From contig JABFGI010000011.1 in NCBI GenBank assembly GCA_013112535.1, forward strand, positions 1 through 64,000: DNA of 64,000 nucleotides, read 5' to 3'. This DNA comes from Pseudomonadota bacterium (lineage in GTDB: Bacteria; Pseudomonadota; Gammaproteobacteria; Eutrophobiales; Eutrophobiaceae). The translations under genes and the position numbers were made by a program. Each line of letters begins with the position of its first letter. The first letter of the stretch is position 1. Positions 18,818 through 27,905 of this stretch are shown here, piece after piece. Below the pieces are notes generated by a model. That model was given only the letters and a program-made list of their open reading frames with translations. It was not told the origin of the DNA and made no database searches.

Positions 18818-18905
18818 TTTATTTGCTCAAAATGTCTGGTCATCAATAAGGGCGGGGAGTTTATGTCAAAGCGAAGCGTTACGCAATCCCGTTTTCGGCT
18901 AGAAA

Positions 18906-19277
18906 TCAGCTTTTTTCCGAATCCGTGTTGCTGCTCCTTATATCGATAACGGTTGCTGAATCCTTCGGTTTATCCAGATTTACAAGATGTGCCGGTTCGT
19001 TTAATTGACGCATATGGTCAACCAGACCATCTTCTCCAATAACGTTGTCCCACATCATCTGCGAAATCTTCAGGCAGGACGACATGGGGTTTGTAGAAGT
19101 AGAACGAATTTGATCGATTTTCCACTGCAGTCCTTGCAAACGTCGTTTAACTTCAGGTGACGTGTTATCAATCACATCCTGTATCATTTTTTGACGCATT
19201 TCTTCATAAGCTTCGGGGTTTTCTTTGGCAAGCTTGACCCATGCATCAAAATCAAATTCAGTATTTACGCTAGTCAT
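18906..19277 (-). CDS. DUF3135-family protein
   Basis: This 123-residue soluble protein matches the DUF3135 pattern: FDFDAWVKLAKENPEAYEEMR at the start and the NPMSSCLKISQMMW stretch in the middle. It has no signal peptide or membrane segment. The family's function is not known. It lies between xthA and rpmE on the minus strand with small gaps. A proteobacterial helix-rich regulator or DNA/RNA-binding protein is possible, but nothing in the sequence proves it. Confidence 0.7.
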   Translation of the reverse strand: MTSVNTEFDFDAWVKLAKENPEAYEEMRQKMIQDVIDNTSPEVKRRLQGLQWKIDQIRSTSTNPMSSCLKISQMMWDNVIGEDGLVDHMRQLNEPAHLVNLDKPKDSATVIDIRSSNTDSEKS

Positions 19278-19348
19278 AAAATATTTAGAAACGGAGATAT
19301 AAACTTATTGTCGTTAGATATTCGATAAACCTTTAGACTTTTATAACG

Positions 19349-20119
19349 TTATAGATCAAATTCTGCAACCACTGGCGTATGATCTGACGGGCGTTCCAGT
19401 TTACGTGGTTCTTTGTCGATATAGCATGCATGACAGGATCCGGAAAGTGATTCAGAGGCAAGAATATGGTCTATCCTCATGCCGCGCCCACGGCGGAATG
19501 CTGCAGCACGATAATCCCACCAGGAAAAACTTTTTTCATCCTGATCAAACAATCGAAAGCAATCCTTTAATCCATGCGATAATAATTTATTAAATTCATT
19601 TCGCTCTGCCGAGCTTACCAAAACGCTTCCTTCCCATTCTTTTGGATCATGTACATCTTGATCTTCTGGAGCAATATTAAAGTCACCCAAAATAATTAAT
19701 CGATCATTATCTTCCTGAAGTTGCTTTATGAATGGATGTAATTTAGAAAACCACTTGAGCTTATAACGGTATTTATCTGAGTCCACTTCCGAACCATTCG
19801 GTACGTATAGGTTAAGAACGGTTACACCGGAATTTTTAATCGCTAATACCCGGCGTTGTTCATCATCATAATCTGGTAAGGATGTGGCAATGATCTCGAT
19901 AGGTGATTTACAAAGCGTGGCAACACCGTTGTATGTTTTTTGGCCTATGTAACTAACCTGATATCCGGCCTGATTAATTTCTTCAAGCGGAAAGTTTTCA
20001 TCAATTGATTTAGTTTCCTGTAATGCAAGTACGTCTGGTCTTTCACTTTCAAGCCACTGTAATACATGCGGTAGTCTTACTTTCAGGGAATTCACATTCC
20101 AGGTTGCTATCTTGAACAT
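19349..20119 (-). CDS. xthA: Exodeoxyribonuclease III
   Basis: This AP endonuclease/3'-5' exonuclease acts in base excision repair. The 256-residue protein has the metal-dependent endo/exonuclease motifs: ATWNVNSLKVR at the start, LQETK (catalytic Glu), LGDFNIAPEDQDV and the terminal SDHTPV. Length and motif order match XthA. It is separated from the SH3 protein by 40 bases. Confidence 0.95.
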   Translation of the reverse strand: MFKIATWNVNSLKVRLPHVLQWLESERPDVLALQETKSIDENFPLEEINQAGYQVSYIGQKTYNGVATLCKSPIEIIATSLPDYDDEQRRVLAIKNSGVTVLNLYVPNGSEVDSDKYRYKLKWFSKLHPFIKQLQEDNDRLIILGDFNIAPEDQDVHDPKEWEGSVLVSSAERNEFNKLLSHGLKDCFRLFDQDEKSFSWWDYRAAAFRRGRGMRIDHILASESLSGSCHACYIDKEPRKLERPSDHTPVVAEFDL

Positions 20120-20159
20120 TGATTTATGAGGGGAATTAATCTAGAAATTAATTTTGTAA

Positions 20160-20852
20160 TTAGATTCTAAAGCCACCGTGTCTTCGACGACCGAGATAAT
20201 CAATAATAAAAGCACCTATTGCCATACCAATAACAAGAATAATGATAATAGCCGTTGAGTATTGTTTCCAGCCTTGCAGTGAAAGCGAATTGCTGCTCGT
20301 AGAAGTCGTCTCATTTTGTAACGCTATACCGGAGGATTCCAGTTGTGATTTTAACTGTTCATTTTCCTGTTTCAGTTGTTCTATTTCAGATAATAATTGA
20401 CCAGAGTTATCTACACTGGCAATTTTAGCTTTAAGATCTGCCAAATCAGCTTGTAATTGACCACTTTTTAATCTTTCAGATTTTAATTGTTGTGCCAGAT
20501 CTTTTTGCGCTTCTGTTTCATCATTTGTCATGATGGTACTGGACTTAAGTAATTCGATTTCCTTTTCCAGTTCACTGACGCGTGCTTTTCCAGGTTTTTT
20601 ATCGACCAGGTATTTACTGTTAATCCAGCCGCGACCACCTTCGGGTTCTTCGACATGAACAAGACCATCGCTACGTCCAATAACTGTTAGCTCTGTGCCA
20701 CTAGGCACAAGTTTTACAATCGGGCTATTAATTGAAGCGCTTTCATGTAAGCCAATTTTCAACTCATCAATGACGTATACGGTTTCTGCTTGCGTTACAG
20801 TTGCAATTAGCCAAAATATGCCAATAGTAATGATTTTATATTTGTGCATCAT
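20160..20852 (-). CDS. SH3-domain membrane protein (TIGR04211-like)
   Basis: The 230-residue protein has a signal peptide, then a bacterial SH3 domain (about 25-85, with GRGWINSKYL). A coiled coil (about 90-175, rich in Leu, Gln and Glu) and a C-terminal membrane helix (TAIIIILVIGMAIGAFII) follow, with a short basic cytoplasmic tail. This is the TIGR04211-type architecture. It probably sits in the inner membrane with its SH3 domain in the periplasm. Function is not established. It lies six bases after prlC. Confidence 0.8.
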   Translation of the reverse strand: MMHKYKIITIGIFWLIATVTQAETVYVIDELKIGLHESASINSPIVKLVPSGTELTVIGRSDGLVHVEEPEGGRGWINSKYLVDKKPGKARVSELEKEIELLKSSTIMTNDETEAQKDLAQQLKSERLKSGQLQADLADLKAKIASVDNSGQLLSEIEQLKQENEQLKSQLESSGIALQNETTSTSSNSLSLQGWKQYSTAIIIILVIGMAIGAFIIDYLGRRRHGGFRI

Positions 20853-20858
20853 TTATCC

Positions 20859-22895
20859 TTAAGCTGAAATTCCTGAATGTCTTAATAAAGGCTCAATACT
20901 CGGTTTTCGCCCACGAAATTCAACAAATAATTCCATTGGTTCCCGACTACCGCCCTGCTCCAGAATTGATGTTAAAAATTCGTTACCTGTCGCTTTGTCA
21001 AAGATACCCTTTTCTTCGAATTTGGAAAAGGCATCGGCGGATAATACTTCGGCCCATTTATAGCTATAGTAACCGGCAGCATAACCACCTGCAAAGATAT
21101 GTGAAAAACTATGTTGGAAACGATTGAATTCCGGTGCATTCACAACAGCCACCTGTTGACGCACTTCATTTAGCAAGTCCTGAATATTGAGCGACTCATT
21201 TGTTGCAAATTCCAGATGCAGGCGAAAATCAAATAGTGAGAATTCCAGTTGTCGAACCATTTGCATGCCCGCCTGAAAGGTTCTGGCGCGTGTCATTTTA
21301 CCGAATAATTCGTCATCTAGTACTTTACCCGTGTCGATATGTCTGGCGAATAAATCCAGTGCTTCTTTTTCCCAACACCAGTTTTCCATGAATTGACTGG
21401 GTAATTCGACCGCATCCCAGGGCACACCATTGATTCCTGATACACCGCTGTAATCAACGCGAGTCATCATATGATGTAAGCCATGCCCGAATTCATGAAA
21501 TAAAGTAGTCACTTCATCGTGTGTTAATAATGCGGCCTTATCTCCAATAGGCGGAGTAAAGTTGCAAGTAAGATAAGCTACCGGATCCTGGATAGATGTG
21601 CTGGATTTCTTTCTGACGATGCATTCATCCATCCAGGCGCCACCGCGTTTATGTTGGCGTGCATATAAATCGAGATAAAAGCTGCCTCGTATATTTCCAT
21701 TCGCTTCGAAAATATCAAAGAACATGACATCTTTGTGCCAGACCTGAACACCTTCTCTTTGTTTGATAGTGACGTTGTAAAGTTTATTGGTGATAGCAAA
21801 CAAGCCTTCAATAACCTGGTTAACAGGAAAGTACGGGCGCAGCGTTTCCTGTGAAATATCAAATTTTTTCTGTCTTAATTTCTCTGAGTAGTAAGCCACA
21901 TCCCATGCATCAAGTTGCGTTTCATTTGCCGTTTCATTCGCAAATTGTTTTAACTCTTCAAACTCCTGTTGTGCAAATGCTTTTGTACGTTCAGCAAGAT
22001 CGTTTAAGAAGTTGAGAACCTCATCAGGCTCTTCAGCCATTTTAGTTGCCAGTGAATAGTGCGCATAATTTTCAAAACCAAGTAATTTCGCTTTTTCAGT
22101 TCGGAGCTTGAGAATTTCAAGCATGATGTTGCTGTTATCCCAGTCGCTATTAGCACATTTATCTGAGGCACGGGTCACATAAGCTTTATAAAACTCTTTT
22201 CTTAACTCAGGGCTGTCAGAGTACTGCATAACCGGCATGTAAGATGGAAAATCTAAAGTGAATAGCCAGCCTTCTTTATCTTTGTTTTTTGCTGCTTGAG
22301 CCGCTAAGGCAATGGCTGAATCAGGCAAACCGGATAACTGGTCTTCCTCTGTAATGTGTTTTTCCCAGGCATGCGTCGCATCTAACAGGTTTTCTTCAAA
22401 CTTTGTCTGTAATCGGGATAGTTCTTGTTGAATTACTTTATATCGATTCTTTGCTTTTTCATTCAGGTCAATTCCTGATAGACGGAAATCTCTAAGTGCA
22501 TTTTTAATTATTTTCTTTTGTGCAGGGCTGAGGGATTCATAAGCTGCACTATTAGAAATGTTTTCGTAAGCATGAAACAGTTCTTCATTTTGTCCCATCT
22601 CTGTGGCGTAGTCAGACAACTTCGATAAACATGCATTATAAGCTACGCGTAATTCGTCATTATCAGCTACTGAATGCAGATGACTGGCAGGAGACCATGC
22701 TTTATTTAGTTGGTCATCCATGTCTTCAAGTTTTTGTAACAGGTTGTCCCAGGTGTAGTCCTGTGTTGAGCTTAATAAAGATATAACGGTATCTCGACTT
22801 TCTGAAAGTAATTGATCAATTGCCGGTTCTATATGTGAAGCATTGATAGACTCAAATTCAGGAAGTCCATCGGTTTTTAATAGTGGATTATTCAT
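20859..22895 (-). CDS. prlC: Oligopeptidase A
   Basis: Cytoplasmic M3 zinc metallopeptidase that degrades peptides, including cleaved signal peptides. The 678-residue protein matches the usual OpdA length and has the active site HEFGHGLHHM plus the GINGVPWDAVELPSQFMENW region. The final SGISA end is typical. It is read with the SH3 gene on the minus strand, six bases apart. Confidence 0.94.
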   Translation of the reverse strand: MNNPLLKTDGLPEFESINASHIEPAIDQLLSESRDTVISLLSSTQDYTWDNLLQKLEDMDDQLNKAWSPASHLHSVADNDELRVAYNACLSKLSDYATEMGQNEELFHAYENISNSAAYESLSPAQKKIIKNALRDFRLSGIDLNEKAKNRYKVIQQELSRLQTKFEENLLDATHAWEKHITEEDQLSGLPDSAIALAAQAAKNKDKEGWLFTLDFPSYMPVMQYSDSPELRKEFYKAYVTRASDKCANSDWDNSNIMLEILKLRTEKAKLLGFENYAHYSLATKMAEEPDEVLNFLNDLAERTKAFAQQEFEELKQFANETANETQLDAWDVAYYSEKLRQKKFDISQETLRPYFPVNQVIEGLFAITNKLYNVTIKQREGVQVWHKDVMFFDIFEANGNIRGSFYLDLYARQHKRGGAWMDECIVRKKSSTSIQDPVAYLTCNFTPPIGDKAALLTHDEVTTLFHEFGHGLHHMMTRVDYSGVSGINGVPWDAVELPSQFMENWCWEKEALDLFARHIDTGKVLDDELFGKMTRARTFQAGMQMVRQLEFSLFDFRLHLEFATNESLNIQDLLNEVRQQVAVVNAPEFNRFQHSFSHIFAGGYAAGYYSYKWAEVLSADAFSKFEEKGIFDKATGNEFLTSILEQGGSREPMELFVEFRGRKPSIEPLLRHSGISA

Positions 22896-22942
22896 ATCAA
22901 TGATATTAGTTTAAAAATAGTTAATTCAAGTTCGTAATATAA

Positions 22943-23902
22943 TCAGCTTGTCAGACGCAAACTGATTAATAATGTAGAAAGACTACCGCAAATTATAAAT
23001 GCGGTGATCGATAAAACTGAGTATATATGTAGGCGATGGACAAGATCATCTTCCGGCAATGCAGATAGAATAAAAGGACGTCGACGATCATTTGTTTTAT
23101 TCATTAAATGAACTGGCGGCATTGTTTTTTGTTCACTGTGTTTCTCCATAACATGTTTATATGCTTCATCTCTTACCCTTTGCCATTCATTTAGGTCCAG
23201 TTCGCCATCGCCATTCGTATCAAATTTTTTCATTAATGCTTCTGTGTCGGCTTTCCATTCGCGAACCATTTCGCGGACATCCGCATTAACATCAAATTGT
23301 GCGCCAGCACCACCGACGGTTTTGTATAAACCGATTGCATAAAGAATTTCTCCGGGATGTAGTAGCTTCTCTGTGTAACGGTATCGTTTGCCAACAACGA
23401 TGCCGCTAAAAAAACCTTTTTTCTTCTTTGCTAATGCCGGACCAGCCATGGGATTAGAAGAACTGCCATACCAAATGCTTTTATTTGCAACGGTAACACG
23501 AGCTCCTTCGGGATCTATAATACATTGCCCTGTTTCATCTTTAATTAAAAATAGTTCGTCACTCGTCCCCTTTCTAATCGTGACCCATTTAGAATTTTTC
23601 CCGGATTGACGATGTTCTTCTACTTTGAAGTCATACCAGGTACATGTTGTGCCGGTTAGTGGAGAGACAACTGGCTGTCCTTCCATTAATTGACCATGGC
23701 CAATCAGTTCCAGGTAACCTTGTGCTGCGGATCGTATTTTTGAAGTAGGTGTGTCTTCAATAATACGTTTACTTTGTATATTTTTAAAAGCAAGGAAGAA
23801 ACCGGCTATTGCCGCGATTACCAATATAATTGACCATATCCAGAAGTCATCGGCAGGCGCAGTCCTGACCCACTGTTTCACGGCAATTAGAAAGTCAGGC
23901 AT
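22943..23902 (-). CDS. GIDE-domain membrane protein with an EF-hand
   Basis: The 319-residue protein has a membrane helix near residues 20-40, then a GIDE-type (E3 ubiquitin ligase-like) domain: QPVVSPLTGTTCTWYDFKVEE, followed by ITRKGTSDELFLI-type strands. Later comes an EF-hand calcium loop, DTNGDGELDLNE, and a final membrane helix near the C-terminus. It has no RING finger, so ubiquitin ligation is not implied. It is six bases downstream of lemA, a common pairing. Confidence 0.75.
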   Translation of the reverse strand: MPDFLIAVKQWVRTAPADDFWIWSIILVIAAIAGFFLAFKNIQSKRIIEDTPTSKIRSAAQGYLELIGHGQLMEGQPVVSPLTGTTCTWYDFKVEEHRQSGKNSKWVTIRKGTSDELFLIKDETGQCIIDPEGARVTVANKSIWYGSSSNPMAGPALAKKKKGFFSGIVVGKRYRYTEKLLHPGEILYAIGLYKTVGGAGAQFDVNADVREMVREWKADTEALMKKFDTNGDGELDLNEWQRVRDEAYKHVMEKHSEQKTMPPVHLMNKTNDRRRPFILSALPEDDLVHRLHIYSVLSITAFIICGSLSTLLISLRLTS

Positions 23903-23908
23903 TTATGA

Positions 23909-24481
23909 CTAACCGAATAATGCTTTTACATCGACATCCTGTTTTTCTTCATCAGCGAATTCCAGCAGATCGCGAGCTGTAAAATTCAACATACGAGCGA
24001 TAACAACATCGGGAAATTGTTCGATACGCACATTATTCGCATTAACTGATTCATTATAAAATTCACGTCGATCAGCGATGGCGTCTTCTAATCCTGAGAT
24101 GCGTGCTTGAAGCTGTTTGAAGTTGTCATTGGCTTTTAATTCAGGATAGGCTTCTGCAAGTGCAAATAAATTTCCCAGTCCCATTCTCAATTGAGTTTCG
24201 GCGGGGCCCAATGATGAAACGTCGCCTTTTTCTCTGGCAGCTGATACAGCGGAACGCGCCTTGATGACTTTTTCAAACGTATCTTTTTCATGAGCCATAT
24301 ATTGCTTACAGGTTTCGATCAGTTTTGGTAGTTCGTCATGTCGTTGTTTCAACAAAACATCAATATTCGCCCAGGCTTTGGAAACACTATGCTTGAGTGA
24401 AACCAGATTATTGTAAATTGTTATCGCGTACATAACGGCTGCTGCTAAGAGACCTAATATAATAATGCTTGAAACATCCAT
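23909..24481 (-). CDS. lemA: LemA-family protein
   Basis: The 190-residue protein has one N-terminal membrane helix and a long helical domain with VSKAWANIDVLLKQRHDELPKLIETCK, NLFALAEAYPELK and YNESVNANNVRIEQFPDVVIARM, all standard for LemA. It is membrane-anchored, and its job is not settled. It is probably co-transcribed with the GIDE-domain protein that follows. The start chosen is the ATG giving MDVSSIIILGLLAAAVMY. Confidence 0.9.
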   Translation of the reverse strand: MDVSSIIILGLLAAAVMYAITIYNNLVSLKHSVSKAWANIDVLLKQRHDELPKLIETCKQYMAHEKDTFEKVIKARSAVSAAREKGDVSSLGPAETQLRMGLGNLFALAEAYPELKANDNFKQLQARISGLEDAIADRREFYNESVNANNVRIEQFPDVVIARMLNFTARDLLEFADEEKQDVDVKALFG

Positions 24482-24613
24482 CTGATTTCTCCTCTATATC
24501 GTTACTTAAGGTAGTATGTAATGTTCTGGAACGAAAGTCTTCCAACTCAAAAATAGCATCTATTAAAGTAATGCAAATGCTAACAATTATCAATTGAAAT
24601 CAATAACTTAATC

Positions 24614-24650
24614 ATTGACAATTTGTAGTTGCCATCTATTATTTGTCAAT
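24614..24650 (+). promoter_or_regulatory. Promoter with overlapping inverted repeat, upstream of bfr
   Basis: TTGACA (24615-24620) and TATTAT (24637-24642) form a sigma-70 promoter with a 16-base spacer. The -35 hexamer lies within an ATTGACAA...TTGTCAAT inverted repeat that spans from 24614 to the -10 side. An operator across a promoter would explain this dyad. No regulator is identified. Confidence 0.6.
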
Positions 24651-24677
24651 TCTTCACACATTTTAGGATGGCTCTTC

Positions 24678-25142
24678 ATGCAAGGCGATAAACAAGTTAT
24701 TGAACACCTGAACAAAGCAATCAAGAATGAATTAACGGCTATAAACCAGTATTTTTTACACGCGCGCATGTATAAAAATTTTGGTTTGGAAGAACTGAAT
24801 GAACATGAGTACAAGGAATCAATCGATGAAATGAAGCACGCCGATGCTTTAATTGAACGCGTTCTTTTTCTGGAAGGATTACCAAATCTGCAAGAATTAG
24901 GAAAGTTGAGAATCGGTGAAAATCCGAAAGAAATGCTGGAAGCCGATCTTGCATTGGAAATGGAAGCGGTGCCGGATTTACGAGCGGGGATCGAATACTG
25001 TGAATCGATACAGGATTATGTTTCCAGAGAGCTATTGGAAACTATTCTTGAAAGCGAAGAAGAACATATTGATTGGTTGGAAACACAATTGGCTCTTATT
25101 GAAAAAACTGGGCTGGAAAATTACTTGCAGTCAAAAATGTAA
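24678..25142 (+). CDS. bfr: Bacterioferritin subunit with haem ligand
   Basis: The 154-residue ferritin-like protein stores iron and binds haem between subunits. Ferroxidase ligands Glu18, Glu51, His54, Glu94, Glu127 and His130 are all present, and so is Met52, the haem ligand. I start it at the ATG at 24678 because it gives the usual length; the longer frame has no family support. A second bfr gene follows after 42 bases, so the two are likely expressed together. Confidence 0.94.
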   Translation: MQGDKQVIEHLNKAIKNELTAINQYFLHARMYKNFGLEELNEHEYKESIDEMKHADALIERVLFLEGLPNLQELGKLRIGENPKEMLEADLALEMEAVPDLRAGIEYCESIQDYVSRELLETILESEEEHIDWLETQLALIEKTGLENYLQSKM

Positions 25143-25184
25143 TTGTTCTGAACAGTATAAAATAAGCAAAAGGAATATCACATA

Positions 25185-25652
25185 ATGAAAGGTAGTGAAA
25201 AAGTAATCAGTCAGCTTAACAAGCTTCTGGAAGGTGAATTAACATCAATAGATCAATATTTTATTCATTCCAGAATGTATGAAGATTGGGGTTTAAATAA
25301 ACTCTATGAACGTATTGGTCATGAAATGGAAGATGAAACAGGCCATGCTGATAAATTGATTAAGCGCATACTGTTTTTGGAAGGTGTTCCTGATCTTTCA
25401 AAACGTGCAGGTCTTAATATAGGTAGTGGTGTTCCTGAGATGTTGAAGAGTGATCTTCAGTTGGAACTGGATATTGCTGCTGCATTAAAAGAGGCTATTG
25501 AGGTCTGTGAGTCAGAACAGGACTATCAATCTCGTGAGATTCTGGAAGAACTGTTAACCGATACGGAAGAGGATCACACCTTCTGGCTAGAGCAGCAGAT
25601 TGGTTTGATTGATAAAGTCGGATTGGGAAATTATCTCCAATCGCAGATGTAA
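25185..25652 (+). CDS. Bacterioferritin subunit lacking the haem-ligand Met
   Basis: This second 155-residue bacterioferritin keeps Glu18, Glu51, His54 and Glu94 and a C-terminal TEEDH region, but has Thr52 where the haem-ligand Met should be. One extra residue shifts the last ligands. This resembles alpha-type subunits that cannot bind haem alone. With the upstream Met52 subunit it could build mixed shells, as reported for two-subunit bacterioferritins in Neisseria and Pseudomonas. The heteromer idea is inferred. Confidence 0.92.
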   Translation: MKGSEKVISQLNKLLEGELTSIDQYFIHSRMYEDWGLNKLYERIGHEMEDETGHADKLIKRILFLEGVPDLSKRAGLNIGSGVPEMLKSDLQLELDIAAALKEAIEVCESEQDYQSREILEELLTDTEEDHTFWLEQQIGLIDKVGLGNYLQSQM

Positions 25653-25718
25653 TAAATACTTAAGTCCTTGTAATTCAAGAAAAAATAAAAATACCTCTCA
25701 AAGCTCTAATTTATTATT

Positions 25719-25737
25719 GATAATAATAATCATTACT
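25719..25737 (+). promoter_or_regulatory. Fur-box-like site upstream of the bfd pseudogene
   Basis: GATAATAATAATCATTACT matches 16 of 19 positions of the Fur consensus GATAATGATAATCATTATC. It lies about 45 bases upstream of the remnant bfd start. The flank matches the promoter of the intact bfd at 28700, so both copies derive from one duplicated promoter. Confidence 0.7.
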
Positions 25738-25781
25738 ATTAGAATTACTATTAATATTTAAAGCAGGCGACAATTTTCGTA

Positions 25782-25909
25782 ATGTACGTTTGTTTTTGGA
25801 AAAACTCTTTGTATGTAATCAGTGATGTTCTTGTAGCTGCGATTCGGCCTCATGTTTGGAACGTGCTCTGGAAATAGAAATGGGGTCAGCTGGTCTCATT
25901 ACTTTTTAG
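25782..25909 (+). pseudogene. Decayed bfd (bacterioferritin-associated ferredoxin) copy
   Basis: The remnant begins ATGTACGTTTGT, identical to the intact bfd start at 28768. It then lacks about 70 bases of the middle, and resumes with an AATCAGTG...TTCTTG... region and the 3' end GAAATGGGGTC...CTCATTACTTTTTAG. Frameshifts and an internal stop (GAAATAG) are present. The upstream Fur-box region is shared with intact bfd. It sits alone in the 370-bp gap between the second bacterioferritin and the porin; that gap otherwise shows only the Fur box. Confidence 0.85.
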
Positions 25910-26022
25910 TTAAGTCTTAATTTCATTTCACACAGAAAACTCATTGAGTAGTCAGGCAAATTTATTATTAACAATTCTTATTACGATTAAAAATTTAAGT
26001 AATTTCAGGGGAAATAGAAGTG

Positions 26023-27261
26023 ATGAATAAAAGAAGTAATTTTAAAAGCAAATTTCAAGTAGTCAGTCTCGTTGCAAGTATTCTGTTTGTTTCGAATGTA
26101 CAAGCCGAAGCGCCAGACGCTGAAGAAATGTGGAAGATCATTCAGCAACAGCAAAAAGTAATTGAACAGTTACAACAAAAACTTGAGCAAACAGAACAAA
26201 AAGTTGAAGTTGCAGAACAAAAAGTGGAAGAAACGGCACAGGAAGTAGAAGCAGCAGCAGAAGCAATAGAGACGGCTCAGACTTCATCTGCCGGATCATC
26301 CTGGTTTGAAAAGACATCGGTTGGTGGTTACGGTGAATTACATTACAACAGTCAAGATGGAAATGATTCAATCGATTTTCATCGCTTTGTACTTTATTTC
26401 GGTCATGAGTTTACTGACAATATTCGATTTTTTTCAGAACTTGAGCTTGAACATGCTCTATCCGGAAATGGTAAACCTGGAGAAGTTGAGCTAGAACAAG
26501 CCTGGATAGAGATGGATATCAATGATAATCATCGTATTCGTGCTGGTCTGGATATCTTGCCTATCGGTATTATCAATGTAACGCATGAACCTAATACCTT
26601 TTATGGTGTTGAACGCCCTGAAGTAGAAAAACGTATAATACCTGCAACCTGGTGGGAAGCAGGTATCGGTCTAAATGGTGAGTTAGCGCCGGGCTGGAAT
26701 TACGATGTCAGATTGCATTCGGGTTTAAGTACGACAACTAATATTCGAAGTGGTCGTCAGAAAGTTGCAAGTTCAAATGCAGATCACCCTGCAACAACAG
26801 CAAGTTTACGTTACACCGGTATTCCAGGTCTTGAAATAGGTGGCGCTATTCAATATCAAAGCGACATAACTGCTGGCGCAACAACTGCCTCAAACAGTGC
26901 TACTTTATTTGAAGGACATGTTGACTGGAAACACAAATCCGGTTTTGGACTTCGCGGACTATATGCCCAATGGGATTTGGATAATCAATTATCTATTGTA
27001 GGAGATGATACGCAATACGGTTATTACATTGAGCCGGCCTATCGTTTTCCAGTAAGTTTTATTCCAGGTGAAATGGGCATATTCGCACGTTGGAGTGAAC
27101 TTGATTATGGTAGTACCAAAGAAGAAGAGCGTATTGGTTTTGGTTTAAATTATTGGCCGGTTGATCAGGTTTCATTTAAATTTGACTGGACCGATGTTGA
27201 TGATGTTGATGCAAATACCTCATCAAACAGCTTGAATCTTGGTCTTGGTTACCAATTCTAA
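26023..27261 (+). CDS. Outer-membrane porin with N-terminal coiled coil
   Basis: A signal peptide (ends near NVQAE) is followed by a coiled coil (about 30-85, with repeated QKVE units), then a beta-barrel. The barrel has VGGYGELHYN and ends LNLGLGYQF, with the terminal Phe typical of outer-membrane proteins. It resembles OprP-like phosphate/anion porins in layout. The neighbours are all iron genes, so it may be an iron-regulated porin, but its substrate is not shown. The ATG at 26023 is used, with GTG at 26020 as alternative; AGGGGA lies 10 bases upstream. Confidence 0.82.
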   Translation: MNKRSNFKSKFQVVSLVASILFVSNVQAEAPDAEEMWKIIQQQQKVIEQLQQKLEQTEQKVEVAEQKVEETAQEVEAAAEAIETAQTSSAGSSWFEKTSVGGYGELHYNSQDGNDSIDFHRFVLYFGHEFTDNIRFFSELELEHALSGNGKPGEVELEQAWIEMDINDNHRIRAGLDILPIGIINVTHEPNTFYGVERPEVEKRIIPATWWEAGIGLNGELAPGWNYDVRLHSGLSTTTNIRSGRQKVASSNADHPATTASLRYTGIPGLEIGGAIQYQSDITAGATTASNSATLFEGHVDWKHKSGFGLRGLYAQWDLDNQLSIVGDDTQYGYYIEPAYRFPVSFIPGEMGIFARWSELDYGSTKEEERIGFGLNYWPVDQVSFKFDWTDVDDVDANTSSNSLNLGLGYQF

Positions 27262-27312
27262 ATTTAATTAGAATTTGTTTTATACGACGATGTTCTCTAA
27301 ATGTGATATTGA

Positions 27313-27336
27313 AGGGCGCTTTTTAGCGCCCTCTTT
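27313..27336 (+). terminator. Terminator after the porin gene
   Basis: AGGGCGC (27313-27319) pairs with GCGCCCT (27326-27332) across a six-base loop and is followed by CTTT. It lies about 50 bases after the porin stop. It has a short T-run, so it is a moderate terminator. Confidence 0.75.
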
Positions 27337-27388
27337 AATTCTGTGTAGAATGCAGACTAAAAATTTAGTACGGTTTTAAAATTATTTA

Positions 27389-27901
27389 ATGTTAAAAAAT
27401 ATTCTTATCTTCGGTTTTATTGTTTTAAGCAATATAGCTTATGCTAAAGGTGTTTTTCTTGAACCACAGCAATTCATCGCTCAGACTTTTAATAATAATT
27501 CTCCAAAACCGGATAAAATCTGGATAAAAAAAGAGATAAAGGAAGATATAAAAAACATTCTTGGGCATGATATAAAAGTAATTCGTATTCGCTACTGGAA
27601 TGATGGAAAAAAAACGGCATGGATACTCGAAGAAATAGGCAGAGATAAACCGATTACAGTTGGCTTGGTTGTCAAAGAACAAAAGATAGAACAAATTAAT
27701 GTACTAGTATTTCGTGAATCTCGAGGTTGGGAAGTGAAATATCCATTCTTCACGGATCAGTTCAAACAGTCTGCATTGATAGAAGATAATCAATTAGATC
27801 GAAAAATAGATGGTATATCTGGAGCAACTTTATCTGTTAATGCATTAACAAAATTAGCACGTCTCGCCTTGTATCTGGATAAACAAGTAAATAAAAAATA
27901 A
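27389..27901 (+). CDS. Exported FMN-binding protein
   Basis: The 170-residue protein has a signal peptide (ends near AYAKG) and an FMN-binding-domain fold (RnfG/NqrC-like). The C-terminal DGISGATLS has the S/T-GAT type motif that can carry covalent FMN. The next gene, four bases on, is a PepSY-type membrane protein. Such pairs occur in flavin-based ferric reductase or electron-transfer systems of the envelope. Given the iron genes around it, ferric reduction is a reasonable idea, not proven. Confidence 0.78.
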   Translation: MLKNILIFGFIVLSNIAYAKGVFLEPQQFIAQTFNNNSPKPDKIWIKKEIKEDIKNILGHDIKVIRIRYWNDGKKTAWILEEIGRDKPITVGLVVKEQKIEQINVLVFRESRGWEVKYPFFTDQFKQSALIEDNQLDRKIDGISGATLSVNALTKLARLALYLDKQVNKK

Positions 27902-27905
27902 ATAT

